DNA of 57,809 nt from the NCBI GenBank assembly GCA_030655515.1, contig JAURVI010000008.1, positions 1 to 57,809 on the forward strand. The letters run 5' to 3'. This DNA is from Polaromonas sp. GTDB lineage: Bacteria > Pseudomonadota > Gammaproteobacteria > Burkholderiales > Burkholderiaceae_C. The notes beneath the pieces are model-generated. The model was not told where the DNA came from and made no database searches. It saw only the letters and a program-made list of their open reading frames with translations. The stretch's first letter is position 1. Each line of letters begins with the position of its first letter. The position numbers were made by a program, and so were the translations under genes. Below are positions 24,127 through 33,277 of the stretch, piece after piece.

Positions 24127-25388
24127 GCATGATCGGCCGCTGGACCGTCTGGACCGGGTTTGCCCTGGTACTGCTGGCAGCGCCGCTGCTGTTCACCAGC
24201 TCGCTGTCGCAGACCATGCTCAGCCAGATGGGCATCGCCATCATCGTCTGCCTGTCCTACAACATGCTGATGGGGCAGGGCGGCATGCTCAGTTTCGGCC
24301 ATGCCGTGTATTCGGGCATGGGCTCGTTTCTGGCCATCCACACCCTCAACCTGGTCAGCAAGGGAAGCCTGCCGCTGCCGGTGAGCCTGATTCCGATTGC
24401 CGGCGGCCTGGCCAGCGCGCTGTTTGCGCTGATTTTCGGCTGGGTCACGACCAAGAAGGCGGCCACGACCTTTGCCATGATCACCATGGGCGTGGGCGAG
24501 CTGGTCTGGGCCAGCGCGTTGATGTTCCCCGAGTTCTTTGGCGGCGAGGGCGGGATTTCCGGCAACCGGGTGACCGGCCCGAAGCCGTTGGGCATCACCT
24601 TCGGGCCGCAAATTCAGTTGTATTACCTGATCGCGGTTTACACCTTCGTCTGCACCGCGCTGATGTTCGCCTTCACCGGCACCCCGCTGGGCCGCATGCT
24701 CAACGCGGTGCGCGACAACCCGGAGCGGGTCGAATTCGTCGGTTACGACGCCCAGCGGGTGCGTTATACCGCCTTCGTCATCGCAGCGTTTTTTGCCGGC
24801 ATTTCGGGCGGGCTGGCGGCACTGAACTTCGAGATCGTCACCTCCGAGGTGGTCAGCGCCTACCGTTCCGGCGCCTACCTTCTGTTCACCTTCCTGGGCG
24901 GCGCGACCTTCTTTTTCGGCCCCATCATCGGCGCGATTTTGATGGTGCTGGCCTTCGTGCTGCTCTCCGAATTCACCAAGGCCTGGCTGCTTTACCTGGG
25001 CCTGGTGTTTCTGTTCATGGTGATGTATGCGCCCGGCGGCATCGCCAGCCTGATCATGATGAACCTGCGGGTGGCGTCCTTCGGGCGCTTGAAGGCGCTG
25101 TGGTTGAGCTACCTGGCGCTGGCCGCGACGGCGCTGATCATGCTGCTGGGCGCGGCGGCGATGATTGAGATGGTCTATCACCTCAAACTCAATGCCGCGC
25201 TGGGTCCCGAGCTGAAATTCCTCGGCACGACGCTCAACGCCGATGACCGGGGCAGTTGGTTCGGCTCGGCCTTCGTGATGCTGACCGGCTTGGCCTTGTT
25301 CGAGCTGGCGCGCCGGAAGTTCGTGCGGCAGTGGGACGCGATTCAGGAGTTCATCGCGAAACAAGCGCAGCAGAGGGAGGCGCCATGA
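24123..25388 (+). CDS. livM: Branched-chain amino acid-type ABC permease LivM
   Basis: The start is the ATG overlapping the livH stop; the product is 421 residues. It has LivM features: YNMLMGQGGMLSFGHAVYSG, ATTFAMITMGVGELVWA and GLAALNFEIVTSEVVSAYRSG, with about ten hydrophobic segments. The C-terminal extension of about 80 residues, with two more hydrophobic stretches before the final charged tail, is longer than in the E. coli protein. The gene ends in another ATGA overlap with livG. Confidence 0.93.
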   Translation: MSMIGRWTVWTGFALVLLAAPLLFTSSLSQTMLSQMGIAIIVCLSYNMLMGQGGMLSFGHAVYSGMGSFLAIHTLNLVSKGSLPLPVSLIPIAGGLASALFALIFGWVTTKKAATTFAMITMGVGELVWASALMFPEFFGGEGGISGNRVTGPKPLGITFGPQIQLYYLIAVYTFVCTALMFAFTGTPLGRMLNAVRDNPERVEFVGYDAQRVRYTAFVIAAFFAGISGGLAALNFEIVTSEVVSAYRSGAYLLFTFLGGATFFFGPIIGAILMVLAFVLLSEFTKAWLLYLGLVFLFMVMYAPGGIASLIMMNLRVASFGRLKALWLSYLALAATALIMLLGAAAMIEMVYHLKLNAALGPELKFLGTTLNADDRGSWFGSAFVMLTGLALFELARRKFVRQWDAIQEFIAKQAQQREAP

Positions 25389-26167
25389 GCCAGTCCCCGT
25401 CCTGCGCTTTGGAGTTGAAGGATTTGCGCAAGCGCTTCGGCAAGACCGAAATCATCCGCGGGGTTCACCTGGCCGTGAATGCCGGCGAGCGGATCGGCAT
25501 CATCGGCCCGAACGGCGCCGGCAAATCGACGCTGTTCAACCTGATCAGCGGCCGCTTCGCGCCCAGCAGCGGCGAAGTTCTCCTCCATGGTCAGCGTATC
25601 GACGGCAAGCGGCCGTTCGAGATCAATCGCCTGGGCCTGTCGCGCAGTTTTCAGGTCACGAATATTTTCGGCAAGCTCAGCGTCTTTGAAAACCTGCGCT
25701 GCGGCGTGCTCTGGAGCCTGGGCTACAAGTACACCTTTCTGAAGTTCCTGGCCGACCTCGATGACGCCAACGAGCGGACCGAGCAACTGATGCAGATGAT
25801 CCGGCTCGGCAAAAAGCGCGATGTGCCAGCCATGAACCTGACCTACGCCGAGCAGCGGGCGCTGGAAATCGGCATCACCATCGCCGGCGGCGCCAACGTC
25901 ATCTTGCTGGACGAGCCCACCGCCGGCATGAGCAGGAGCGAAACCGGACGCTTCATCGAGCTGATCAAGGAAGTCACCGTGGGCAAGACGCTGCTGACCG
26001 TCGAGCACGACATGGGCGTGGTCTTCGGCCTGGCCGACAAGATCGCGGTGGTGGTCTACGGCGAGGTGCTCGCCTTCGACACGCCCGAGGCGGTGCGCGC
26101 CAATCCGCGAGTGCAGGAGGCCTATCTCGGATCCTCGGTGGCCGACCCGCAGGCGGGAAGACACTGA
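25385..26167 (+). CDS. livG: ABC transporter ATP-binding protein LivG
   Basis: A 260-residue ATPase subunit. Walker A is GPNGAGKST, the Q-loop region follows as [20 protein letters not shown], the signature region reads [12 protein letters not shown] instead of LSGGQ..., and Walker B is [13 protein letters not shown]. The switch His is in [14 protein letters not shown]. The signature variant lacks the usual SGG, reading TYAE, as often seen in LivG-like proteins. Start overlaps the livM stop. Confidence 0.93.
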   Translation: MSQSPSCALELKDLRKRFGKTEIIRGVHLAVNAGERIGIIGPNGAGKSTLFNLISGRFAPSSGEVLLHGQRIDGKRPFEINRLGLSRSFQVTNIFGKLSVFENLRCGVLWSLGYKYTFLKFLADLDDANERTEQLMQMIRLGKKRDVPAMNLTYAEQRALEIGITIAGGANVILLDEPTAGMSRSETGRFIELIKEVTVGKTLLTVEHDMGVVFGLADKIAVVVYGEVLAFDTPEAVRANPRVQEAYLGSSVADPQAGRH

Positions 26168-26168
26168 C

Positions 26169-26864
26169 ATGCTGAAGATTGAAAACCTCCACGCCTACTA
26201 CGGCAAGAGCCATGTGCTGCACGGCGTCGCCTTCGAGGTCCAGCCCGGTGAGATCGTCGCGCTGCTGGGGCGCAATGGCTCGGGCCGCTCGACCACGGCC
26301 AAGGCCATCATGGGCATGGTCGACTGCAGTGGCACGGTGAACTGGAAGGGCCGTCCCCTCCTGGGGCTCAAGCCCTATGAAATCGCCCACCGGGGGCTGG
26401 GCTATGTGCCCGAGAACCGCGATATCTTCCCCAAGCTCACGGTACACCAGAACCTGATGCTGGGCCAAAAGGGCAGGGGAAAAGGCAGCCGCTGGCAGTT
26501 TGACGACATTTACCAGATGTTCCCGCGCTTGAAGGAGCGACAGCACACCGAAGCCGGCGTGCTGTCGGGCGGCGAGCAGCAGATGCTGACGCTGTGCCGC
26601 ACGCTGATGGGCGACCCGGACCTGATCATCGTCGACGAGCCGACCGAAGGGCTGGCGCCAAAAATTGTCGAGTTGGTGGGGCAATACCTTCAAACACTGA
26701 AAGCCAAGGGCATCGCGGTGCTGCTGATTGAGCAAAAACTGACCATCGCGATGGTGGTTTCTGACCGGGTCCTGGTCATGGGGCATGGCCGCATTGTGTT
26801 TCAGGGCACCCCTGACAGCCTGCGCGCCGACGCCTACACTCGCAAGGAGTGGCTGGAGGTGTAG
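26169..26864 (+). CDS. livF: ABC transporter ATP-binding protein LivF, Walker A Lys to Arg
   Basis: Second ATPase subunit, 231 residues, one base after livG. It has the signature LSGGEQQMLTLCR, Walker B LIIVDEPTEGLAP and a Gln (IEQKLTIAMVVSD) at the switch position. The P-loop reads GRNGSGRSTT, with Arg (codon CGC) where Lys is normally invariant. This probably lowers or changes ATP hydrolysis at one of the two sites. The variant may be shared by a subfamily of relatives. Confidence 0.92.
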   Translation: MLKIENLHAYYGKSHVLHGVAFEVQPGEIVALLGRNGSGRSTTAKAIMGMVDCSGTVNWKGRPLLGLKPYEIAHRGLGYVPENRDIFPKLTVHQNLMLGQKGRGKGSRWQFDDIYQMFPRLKERQHTEAGVLSGGEQQMLTLCRTLMGDPDLIIVDEPTEGLAPKIVELVGQYLQTLKAKGIAVLLIEQKLTIAMVVSDRVLVMGHGRIVFQGTPDSLRADAYTRKEWLEV

Positions 26865-26951
26865 AGATTTTCTGCGCTGGTCATGCCTGCAATGACGGCA
26901 AGCGTTTGTCCCGGCAGCGACAAAGTTTCATGCGGTGCAGCATAAACTTCG

Positions 26952-26976
26952 TACAATCAAAAAAGAACGACCGTTC
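26952..26976 (+). promoter_or_regulatory. Promoter with TetR-type palindrome before the beta-oxidation genes
   Basis: TACAAT at 26952-26957 could be a -10 box. Just after it, GAACGACCGTTC at 26965-26976 is an inverted repeat with five-base arms (GAACG/CGTTC), similar to operators of TetR-family regulators of acyl-CoA genes. A repressor here would block transcription start. The regulator is not in the window. Confidence 0.45.
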
Positions 26977-27001
26977 GCTTATTGACTCAAGGAGCAACAG
27001 C

Positions 27002-29101
27002 ATGACAACTGAATACAAAGTGCATGGCGATGTAGCCGTGATCACGATGACGCACCCTCCCGTGAACGGCTTGGACCACACGACCCGACAAGGCATTACC
27101 GATGGCCTGGACAAAGCCCAGGCCGACGCGGCTGTCAAGTCCATCGTCATCACCGGGGCGGGCAAGGCCTTTTCCGGTGGCGCCGACATCAAGGAGTTCG
27201 GTTCGTCCAAGGCACTGGCCGAGCCGAACCTGTTCAGCGTCATTGCCGCGCTGGAAAACTCACCCAAACCGGTGATCGCCGCCATCCATTCGGTGGTGAT
27301 GGGCGGCGGCCTGGAACTGGCGCTCGGTTGCCACTACCGCATTGCCGCGCCCGGCTGCAGCGTCGCATTGCCCGAAGTCAAGCTGGGTCTGATCCCCGGT
27401 GCCGGCGGTACCCAGCGGTTGCCGCGCGTGCTGGGCGCCGAGACGGCGCTGAACATGATCGTCAGCGGCGAGCCGGTCAAGAGCGAGTTGCTGGCCCAGA
27501 TTCCCGGCCAGAAGCTGTTCGACAAAATGGCGGCGTCTGCCGAAACACTGGCGCAGGAAGCGATGGCTTTCGCGCAAGCCGTCTCGGGCACCCGGCCTTT
27601 GCCGCTGGTGCGCAATCTGCCCTGCAAACACCCGAACGGCGACGCCTATTTCCAGTTCGCGCGCAACATGGTCAAAGGCATGGCCAAGAACTTCCCGGCG
27701 CCGCTCAAGGGTGTCGATGCCGTCGAAGCCGCCACCAACAAGAAGTTCGACGACGGCATGGCGGTGGAGCACGAACTCTTCACGGCCCTGATGCTCTCGC
27801 CGGAAAGCCGCGCGCTGCGCCACATTTTCATCGCCGAGCGCGCCGCCTCCAAAATTCCGGATGTCCCGGAAGACACGCCCAAGCGCGAAATCAAGTCGAT
27901 AGCCGTTATTGGTGCGGGCACCATGGGGGGCGGTATTTCGATGAACTTTCTGAACGTCGGCATCCCGGTCATGATTCTGGAAGTGAAACAGGAGGCGCTC
28001 GACAAAGGCATCGCGACGATCCGAAAAAATTACGAAGCCCAGGTCAAAAAAGGCAAACTCAAGCAGGACAAGTACGAGCAGCGCATGAGCCTGCTATCGA
28101 CCACGCTGAGCTACGATGACCTGAGGGACGCCGACATGGTGATCGAGGCCGTGTTTGAAGAAATGGGCGTCAAGGAAAAAGTTTTCAAGGAACTCGACCG
28201 CGTGATGAAGCCGGGCGCCATTTTGGCCTCCAACACCTCGACGCTGGACATGAACAAGATTGCCGGCTTCACCAAGCGGCCGCAAGACGTGATCGGCACG
28301 CACTTTTTCAGCCCTGCCAATGTCATGAAGCTGCTGGAAGTCGTGCGCGCCAAAAAGACCGCCAAGGACGTGCTGGCCACGGTGATGGCTCTGGGCAAGA
28401 AGATCAAGAAAACCGCTGTCGTATCGGGTGTGTGCGATGGTTTTATCGGCAACCGCATGATCGAGCAATACAGCCGCCAGGCCGGGTTTCTGCTCGAAGA
28501 AGGCTGCACCCCGGCACAGATTGACAAAGCCATAGAGACGTTCGGCTTTGCGATGGGTCCTTTCCGCATGGGCGACCTGGCCGGCAACGACATCAGTTGG
28601 GCCATCCGCAAGCGCCGCTACATTGAGAAGCCCGACGTGAAATACAGCAAGACCGCGGACCTGCTTTGCGAAATGGGCCGCTACGGGCAAAAAACCGGTG
28701 CCGGCTGGTACGACTACCTGCCGGGCAAGCGCGACGCCATCCCGTCGCCGCTGGTGGAGGGCATGATCGAGAAGCACCGCAAGGACATGGGTGTGACGCC
28801 ACGCAAGATTTCGGACGAAGAAATCGTTCAGCGCCTGCTCTATGCCATGGTCAACGAGGCGGCCCGCATTCTGGAAGAGGGCATTGCTTCCAAGGCCAGC
28901 GACATCGACATGGTGTACCTGACCGGTTACGGCTTCCCGGTCTACCGCGGCGGTCCCATGCTGTACGCCGATCAGGTGGGCTTGTTCAACGTCGTCCAGA
29001 GCATGAAGCGTTTTGCGAAAAATCCGCTGGACGACGCCAAGTTCTGGCAGCCGGCACCGCTGCTGGCCAAGCTGGCGGCCGAAGGCAAGACTTTCAATTA
29101 A
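27002..29101 (+). CDS. Fused enoyl-CoA hydratase/3-hydroxyacyl-CoA dehydrogenase
   Basis: A bifunctional beta-oxidation enzyme, 699 residues from ATG 27002 with AAGGAG upstream. The N-terminal crotonase domain (residues 1-190) has [24 protein letters not shown] and [20 protein letters not shown] with the two catalytic Glu. The NAD-binding domain begins at about residue 297 with [14 protein letters not shown], followed by [10 protein letters not shown] and [18 protein letters not shown] with catalytic His. The C-terminal domain has GFIGNRM and [12 protein letters not shown]. This is the FadB/FadJ or peroxisomal bifunctional type without thiolase. The thiolase gene follows. Confidence 0.95.
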   Translation: MTTEYKVHGDVAVITMTHPPVNGLDHTTRQGITDGLDKAQADAAVKSIVITGAGKAFSGGADIKEFGSSKALAEPNLFSVIAALENSPKPVIAAIHSVVMGGGLELALGCHYRIAAPGCSVALPEVKLGLIPGAGGTQRLPRVLGAETALNMIVSGEPVKSELLAQIPGQKLFDKMAASAETLAQEAMAFAQAVSGTRPLPLVRNLPCKHPNGDAYFQFARNMVKGMAKNFPAPLKGVDAVEAATNKKFDDGMAVEHELFTALMLSPESRALRHIFIAERAASKIPDVPEDTPKREIKSIAVIGAGTMGGGISMNFLNVGIPVMILEVKQEALDKGIATIRKNYEAQVKKGKLKQDKYEQRMSLLSTTLSYDDLRDADMVIEAVFEEMGVKEKVFKELDRVMKPGAILASNTSTLDMNKIAGFTKRPQDVIGTHFFSPANVMKLLEVVRAKKTAKDVLATVMALGKKIKKTAVVSGVCDGFIGNRMIEQYSRQAGFLLEEGCTPAQIDKAIETFGFAMGPFRMGDLAGNDISWAIRKRRYIEKPDVKYSKTADLLCEMGRYGQKTGAGWYDYLPGKRDAIPSPLVEGMIEKHRKDMGVTPRKISDEEIVQRLLYAMVNEAARILEEGIASKASDIDMVYLTGYGFPVYRGGPMLYADQVGLFNVVQSMKRFAKNPLDDAKFWQPAPLLAKLAAEGKTFN

Positions 29102-29175
29102 CCTGCCATTTTGCGGGACAGACCGCGGCGGTAATGCCGCAAGCGCTGTCCCCAACACTTTTAAAGGACGTCATC

Positions 29176-30351
29176 ATGACCTCAGCCCTGATCGTTTCCA
29201 CTGCCCGCACACCCCTGGCCAAAAGCTGGAAGGGCTCTTTCAACATGACCCACGGCGCCACCCTGGGCGGCCATGCCGCCCGACACGCCTTGCAGCGCGC
29301 CGGCATTGACTCGTCCGAAGTCGAGGACGTCATCATGGGCTGCGCCAACCCCGAGGGCGCGACAGGCAACAACATCGCGCGCCAGATCGCGCTGATGGCC
29401 GGCTTTCCGGTCACGGTGTCGGGCATGACCATCAACCGTTTTTGCTCGTCGGGCCTGCAAACCATCGCCCTGGCCGCGCAGCGCGTGATTGCCGGCGAGG
29501 GCGAGGTCTATGTGGCCGGCGGCGTGGAGAGCATCTCTTGCGTGCAACAAGAAATGAACCTTCACATGATTAAAGACCCCGAACTCGCCAAGCTCAAGCC
29601 CGAAATTTATTGGCCCATGCTGCAAACCGCCGAGCAGGTGGCCAAGCGCTACCACATCGCTCGTGATGTGATGGACGAGTACGGCGCGGCCAGCCAGCAA
29701 AAAGCTTGCGCCGCGCAAGCCGCGGGCAGGTTCGACGCCGAGATCGCGCCCATCACGGTCAAGGCTGGCGTCGCCGATCCGGTGATGGGACTGCGCACCA
29801 AGGAAGTGACCGTCAGCAAAGACGAGGGGCCGCGCGAAGGCACGACCAAGGAAGGCATCAGCGGCATCAAGCCCGCCGTGCCGGGCGGCGTGGTCGCGGC
29901 CGGTAACGCCAGCCAGTTTTCCGACGGCGCCGGCGCCTGCGTGGTGGTGAGCGAAGCCTACGCCGGCAAACACAAGCTCAAGCCGCTGGGCCGCTTCCTC
30001 GGTTTTGCGGTGGCCGGCTGCGAGCCTGACGAAATGGGCATCGGCCCGGTGTTCGCGGTGCCTAAGGTGTTGAAAAAACTCGGACTCCAAGTCGGTGACA
30101 TTGATTTATGGGAACTCAACGAAGCCTTTGCGGTGCAGGTGATCTACTGCCGCGACAAGCTGGGCATTCCCAACGACCGGCTCAATGTCAACGGTGGCGC
30201 GATTGCCCTGGGCCACCCCTACGGCGTCTCGGGCCAGCGCCTGACGGGCCATGCCCTGATCGAAGGCAAGCGCCGCGGTGCCAAACGGGTTTGCGTGACG
30301 ATGTGCATTGGCGGGGGAATGGGGGCGGCGGGTATTTTCGAAGTTCTCTGA
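29176..30351 (+). CDS. Acetyl-CoA acyltransferase (thiolase)
   Basis: Cleaves 3-ketoacyl-CoA to acetyl-CoA and a shortened acyl-CoA. The start is ATG 29176 with AAAGGA upstream; 391 residues. The acyl-accepting Cys90 is in [10 protein letters not shown], and the C-terminal pair is [14 protein letters not shown] with catalytic His and [10 protein letters not shown] with the second Cys. It follows the hydratase/dehydrogenase by 74 bases, so the two form a FadBA-like operon. Confidence 0.95.
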   Translation: MTSALIVSTARTPLAKSWKGSFNMTHGATLGGHAARHALQRAGIDSSEVEDVIMGCANPEGATGNNIARQIALMAGFPVTVSGMTINRFCSSGLQTIALAAQRVIAGEGEVYVAGGVESISCVQQEMNLHMIKDPELAKLKPEIYWPMLQTAEQVAKRYHIARDVMDEYGAASQQKACAAQAAGRFDAEIAPITVKAGVADPVMGLRTKEVTVSKDEGPREGTTKEGISGIKPAVPGGVVAAGNASQFSDGAGACVVVSEAYAGKHKLKPLGRFLGFAVAGCEPDEMGIGPVFAVPKVLKKLGLQVGDIDLWELNEAFAVQVIYCRDKLGIPNDRLNVNGGAIALGHPYGVSGQRLTGHALIEGKRRGAKRVCVTMCIGGGMGAAGIFEVL

Positions 30352-30429
30352 GCGACAAGCTCAAAGGGACTGATGGCGGGCACAGTACGGAAATCAGAGA
30401 TTGCGTGACGGTGGTTCTAAACTCCAACC

Positions 30430-30933
30430 ATGAAAAGCATCCCTGACATTTTGCGTGCTCTGACAGATGCCGACGTTCGGTTTGTTCTGGTCGGCGGTTT
30501 TGCCGTGCAATTGCACGGCTTTGTGCGAACCACGATCGACCTCGACTTGGTGCTGGCGATGGAGGACGACAATTTGTCTAAATTCATCACTGTCGCCAAA
30601 CAGTTTGGACTGGCCCCCATCATTCCGGTCAATATCGACTCACTTAAGAACGCGCAGCAGATTGACCAGTGGCACCGCGAAAAGGGTATGCTCGCTTTTG
30701 CGCTGCGCGAGCCCCAGGTCGCCGGATCGGTGATTGACGTGCTGGTGCGCCCCGAAGTTTTGTTCGACAAGTTGCAGGCCGAGGCTGTCACCGTGCATCT
30801 GTTTGATCGCGCAGTCAAGATCGCGTCCATTGACCATTTGCTGTTCATGAAGCGTATTGCCAACAGACCGAAAGACCGCATCGACATTGAGGCGCTTGAA
30901 AAGATCAAGCGCGGGGAAGACCCTTATGCCTAA
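30430..30933 (+). CDS. MNT/AbiEii-like nucleotidyltransferase
   Basis: A 167-residue protein with the minimal nucleotidyltransferase pattern: VLVGGFAVQLHG with Gly22-Gly23, then RTTIDLDLVL with acidic Asp37 and Asp39, and a likely third Asp in SVIDVLVRPE. Such proteins occur as toxins of type IV or VII toxin-antitoxin pairs and in antibiotic or tRNA modification. The tail ERGEDPY-like end (IKRGEDPYA) is typical of family members. The next small gene overlaps its end by eight bases, which suggests a functional pair. Confidence 0.8.
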   Translation: MKSIPDILRALTDADVRFVLVGGFAVQLHGFVRTTIDLDLVLAMEDDNLSKFITVAKQFGLAPIIPVNIDSLKNAQQIDQWHREKGMLAFALREPQVAGSVIDVLVRPEVLFDKLQAEAVTVHLFDRAVKIASIDHLLFMKRIANRPKDRIDIEALEKIKRGEDPYA

Positions 30934-31132
30934 CATACCGAACCCACAAACCAAAACCATCAATGCGCAGGACGCCAATGCGCGATGGGAACAGTCGCTT
31001 GAGTTAACCACTGCGTTTGCGCAAATCTGGCTGGCGAATCCGCAACTAGCCAAACAGGCAGGTCGCAGGGTCGAGGAGTTCGTGATGCCGCTGGTTGAGG
31101 TGCAAAAACGTCACATCAACGATCTGGCCTGA
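30926..31132 (+). CDS. Small protein paired with the nucleotidyltransferase
   Basis: A 68-residue protein from ATG 30926, preceded by GGGGAAGA inside the upstream gene. It is polar and probably helical (WEQSLELTTAFAQIWLANPQ, VEEFVMPLVEVQKRH). I do not recognise a family. Its overlap with the nucleotidyltransferase gene suggests it is the partner, possibly an antitoxin-like subunit. That is inference from position only. Confidence 0.55.
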   Translation: MPNIPNPQTKTINAQDANARWEQSLELTTAFAQIWLANPQLAKQAGRRVEEFVMPLVEVQKRHINDLA

Positions 31133-31239
31133 TGCCCTTCTCATTTTTATTACTGCGAGTTACCCAAAATAGACGTCTGGCTGAAAGTGGTTGCCTTCCG
31201 CGACCTGGCTTGCGCCGAACTGCCGGAGGAGGTTTTCTA

Positions 31240-31470
31240 ATGGGGTTTTTCAAGGAATCAGGCGGCGCGACCTCGAACAAGGCCATTGCCCGGCTGCAGC
31301 AATTGATCTGGGTCCTGATTTACGGCGGCCTGCTGACGCTGATCCTGGGCTTGTCGGTACAGCGCACCGATGACGCCTTGGGCGAGTTGCTGGTGGTCGG
31401 CGGCGCGCTGGTGGCTGTGCTTGGCTTTGTGCTGATTTATGTCCGTTCAAAAATAAATGTGAAGCAATGA
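31240..31470 (+). CDS. Small two-helix membrane protein
   Basis: Starts at ATG 31240 with a strong GGAGGAGG ribosome site. The 76 residues contain two hydrophobic helices (about residues 20-40, LIWVLIYGGLLTLILGL, and 47-68, LGELLVVGGALVAVLGFVLI) with a short polar turn and a basic C-terminus. It overlaps the Dabb gene by four bases (ATGA). The function is unknown. Confidence 0.7.
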   Translation: MGFFKESGGATSNKAIARLQQLIWVLIYGGLLTLILGLSVQRTDDALGELLVVGGALVAVLGFVLIYVRSKINVKQ

Positions 31471-31748
31471 TCAAACATATCGTGATGTGGAAACTCAAGA
31501 ACGCAGCCGATGCAAGCAATTTCAAGGCGCAACTGGATACTTGCCGCCAATTGGTTCCGGGTATGCTGGCATTTGAAGTCGCCACCAGCACGGCGGGATT
31601 GGAGGCTAACTGCGATGTTGTGCTTTACTCGGTATTTGAAGACAGCGCAGCACTGGCTGCCTATCAGAATCACCCCCATCATCAGCAAATCAGCAGCGGC
31701 CTGGGTGTCTTGCGCGACACTCGCTCCGTGCTTGATTACGAAACCTAA
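31467..31748 (+). CDS. Dabb (dimeric alpha-beta barrel) family protein
   Basis: A 93-residue protein with the stress-responsive A/B barrel pattern: MIKHIVMWKLK at the start with a His on the first strand, then LVPGMLAFEVATS, NCDVVLYSVFED, LAAYQNHPHHQQIS and a final strand SVLDYE. These small proteins dimerise and bind or convert hydrophobic ligands, or act as monooxygenase-like or cyclase subunits. The role here is unknown. It sits between acyl-CoA genes, and the region after it has been remodelled by repeats. Confidence 0.85.
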   Translation: MIKHIVMWKLKNAADASNFKAQLDTCRQLVPGMLAFEVATSTAGLEANCDVVLYSVFEDSAALAAYQNHPHHQQISSGLGVLRDTRSVLDYET

Positions 31749-31757
31749 GGAGATCCC

Positions 31758-31931
31758 ATGAACGCAGCGCAGAACCGCTTCAAGCAAGTGAACGCACCTT
31801 CGGGAGGCAGCGCCGTACGCGAAGCGACAAGCGTGGGGGCCAAGGTTTTTCCGCCGGGCCGCCCCAAGGAAAAATGCGCCCCCTCGGGGGGCAGCGTAGT
31901 ACACGAAGTGACAAGCGTGGGGGCCATATGA
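31758..31931 (+). CDS. Repeat-derived 57-codon leader ORF before the SDR gene
   Basis: ATG 31758 has an excellent AAGGAG six bases upstream. The first ten codons (MNAAQNRFKQ) look native. The rest reads through two repeat copies ([14 protein letters not shown], then a second SGGS...TSVGA) and stops at a TGA overlapping the SDR start as ATGA. The native start of the SDR gene may have been split off by the insertion, leaving this frame to feed ribosomes to the new start. The peptide itself probably has no function. Confidence 0.45.
   Translation: MNAAQNRFKQVNAPSGGSAVREATSVGAKVFPPGRPKEKCAPSGGSVVHEVTSVGAI
31793..31925. repeat. Double copy of the GC-rich repeat before the SDR gene (copy 4)
   Basis: A partial copy (31793-31841) is followed by a full one (31853-31925), both in the orientation that ends in GACAAGCGTGGGGGCC. 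The right end of the second lies directly on the SDR ribosome-binding region, so GGGGG can serve as the Shine-Dalgarno sequence. The unit is repeated in inverted orientation after the gene. Confidence 0.88.
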
Positions 31932-32722
31932 CCGTCCGTACCATTCAGCAACTGTTCGACCTCACCGGAAAAACCGCACTCGTCACCGGCGGTTCGCGCG
32001 GCCTGGGCCTGCAACTGGCGCAGGCGCTGGGCGAAGCCGGCGCAAAAGTCATGCTGAGCTCGCGCAAGGCCGACGACCTGGTGCAGGCGGCAGCCCAATT
32101 GAAGTCCGCAGGCATTGATGTCGATTGGATCGCCGCCGACTGTTCCAAGGAAGCCGATATCCGCGCGCTGGCTGATGAAACCATCAAGCGCTTCGGCCAC
32201 GTTGACATTCTGGTCAACAATGCCGGCGCCACCTGGGGCGCGCCCGCCGAGGACCACCCGGTGGAAGCCTGGGACAAGGTGATGAACCTGAATGTTCGCG
32301 GTTATTTCATTTTGAGCCAGCATATTGCCAAGCACAGCATGATCCCGCGCAAGTCAGGCCGCATCATCAACGTCGCGTCCATCGCCGGCCTGGGCGGCAA
32401 TCCGCCCGAGATGACCATGCTGGCCTACAACACGTCCAAAGGCGCGGTCATCAACTTCACCCGCGCGCTGGGCTGCGAATGGGGCAAGTACAACATCACC
32501 GTCAACGCCATCTGCCCAGGATTTTTCCCCAGCAAGATGACGATGGGAACGCTCAAGGCACTGGGCGAAGAACAGCTCGCGGCCCACGCACCGCTACGCC
32601 GCCTGGGCGACGATGAAGATCTCAAAGGCCTGTGCGTGCTCTATGCCTCTAGCGCCGGCAAACACATCACGGCGCAGTGGCTGGCCGTAGACGGCGGCGT
32701 CTCGGCGGTCACTGGTGGCTAG
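31928..32722 (+). CDS. Short-chain dehydrogenase/reductase
   Basis: A 264-residue NAD(P)-dependent oxidoreductase of the classical SDR type. The cofactor motif is TGGSRGLG (residues 20-27), then NNAGATWG, a catalytic Ser region NVASIAGLGG, and the active Tyr/Lys in AYNTSKGAV. CPGFFPSKM follows. Among acyl-CoA genes it may oxidise a hydroxyacyl or alcohol intermediate. Start ATG 31928 overlaps the stop of the leader frame; the frame is also open upstream through the repeat, so a longer form is conceivable. The gene is bracketed by inverted repeat pairs. Confidence 0.93.
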   Translation: MTVRTIQQLFDLTGKTALVTGGSRGLGLQLAQALGEAGAKVMLSSRKADDLVQAAAQLKSAGIDVDWIAADCSKEADIRALADETIKRFGHVDILVNNAGATWGAPAEDHPVEAWDKVMNLNVRGYFILSQHIAKHSMIPRKSGRIINVASIAGLGGNPPEMTMLAYNTSKGAVINFTRALGCEWGKYNITVNAICPGFFPSKMTMGTLKALGEEQLAAHAPLRRLGDDEDLKGLCVLYASSAGKHITAQWLAVDGGVSAVTGG

Positions 32723-32728
32723 GAATAT

Positions 32729-32836
32729 GGCCCCCACGCTTGTCGCTTCGCGTACTACGCTGCCCCCCGAGGGGGCGCATTTTTCCTTGGGGCGGACCGG
32801 CGGAAAAACCTTGGCCCCCACGCTTGTTGCTTCGTT
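32729..32836. repeat. Inverted double copy of the GC-rich repeat after the SDR gene (copy 5)
   Basis: Near-exact reverse complement of the unit at 31.8 kb, including the GGCCATAT edge, the AAGGAAAAATGCGCCCC segment and the beginning of the partial second copy. With the upstream unit it forms an inverted repeat of about 100 bases around a roughly 0.8 kb gene. Confidence 0.88.
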
Positions 32837-32845
32837 TGCATCAGC

Positions 32846-33277
32846 ATGAACTTCGGCATCGACATTCCCTTTGTCAGCCTCCTGGGTTTCGATCTGACGT
32901 TGTTCGAGGGCGGGCGCTCGCAGATCGACTATTGGCCCAAACCTGAACATCTGAACTCGTTTCACGCCACGCACGGCGGCGCGCTGATGACCTTGCTGGA
33001 CGTGGCCATGGCCCGGGCAGCGCGCAGTGTGCAGCAGGACATGGGGGTGGTCACCGTCGAAATGAAAACCAGCTTCATGCAGCCGGCGAGCGGCAAGCTG
33101 ATCGCCAAGGGCCGGCTGATGCACCGGACCGCCACCATGGCATTCACCGAAGCCACGGTTTACGATTCAGAAGGTCGGGCCTGCGCCCATGCCACCGGCA
33201 CTTTCAAATACGTCAAGGGTGTTGCCGTGGGGCCGAAAAACGTGAACCGGCTCAATACTGTCATTTCAACGGATTAA
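32846..33277 (+). CDS. PaaI-type hotdog thioesterase
   Basis: A 143-residue hotdog-fold protein: the LNSFHATHGGALMTLLDVAM helix with the HGG motif and catalytic Asp, followed by VVTVEMKTSFMQPA and AKGRLMHRTATMAFTEATVY. PaaI-type enzymes hydrolyse aromatic or acyl-CoA thioesters, often to recover CoA from dead-end products. It is next to the SDR and close to beta-oxidation genes, which fits. Its TAA stop overlaps the left edge of the MITE-like element. Confidence 0.92.
   Translation: MNFGIDIPFVSLLGFDLTLFEGGRSQIDYWPKPEHLNSFHATHGGALMTLLDVAMARAARSVQQDMGVVTVEMKTSFMQPASGKLIAKGRLMHRTATMAFTEATVYDSEGRACAHATGTFKYVKGVAVGPKNVNRLNTVISTD

Noticed and set aside
31240..31470. Longer version of the small membrane protein starting near 31132
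   Set aside because: The extra N-terminus is arginine-rich and has no ribosome site, whereas ATG 31240 has a strong one.
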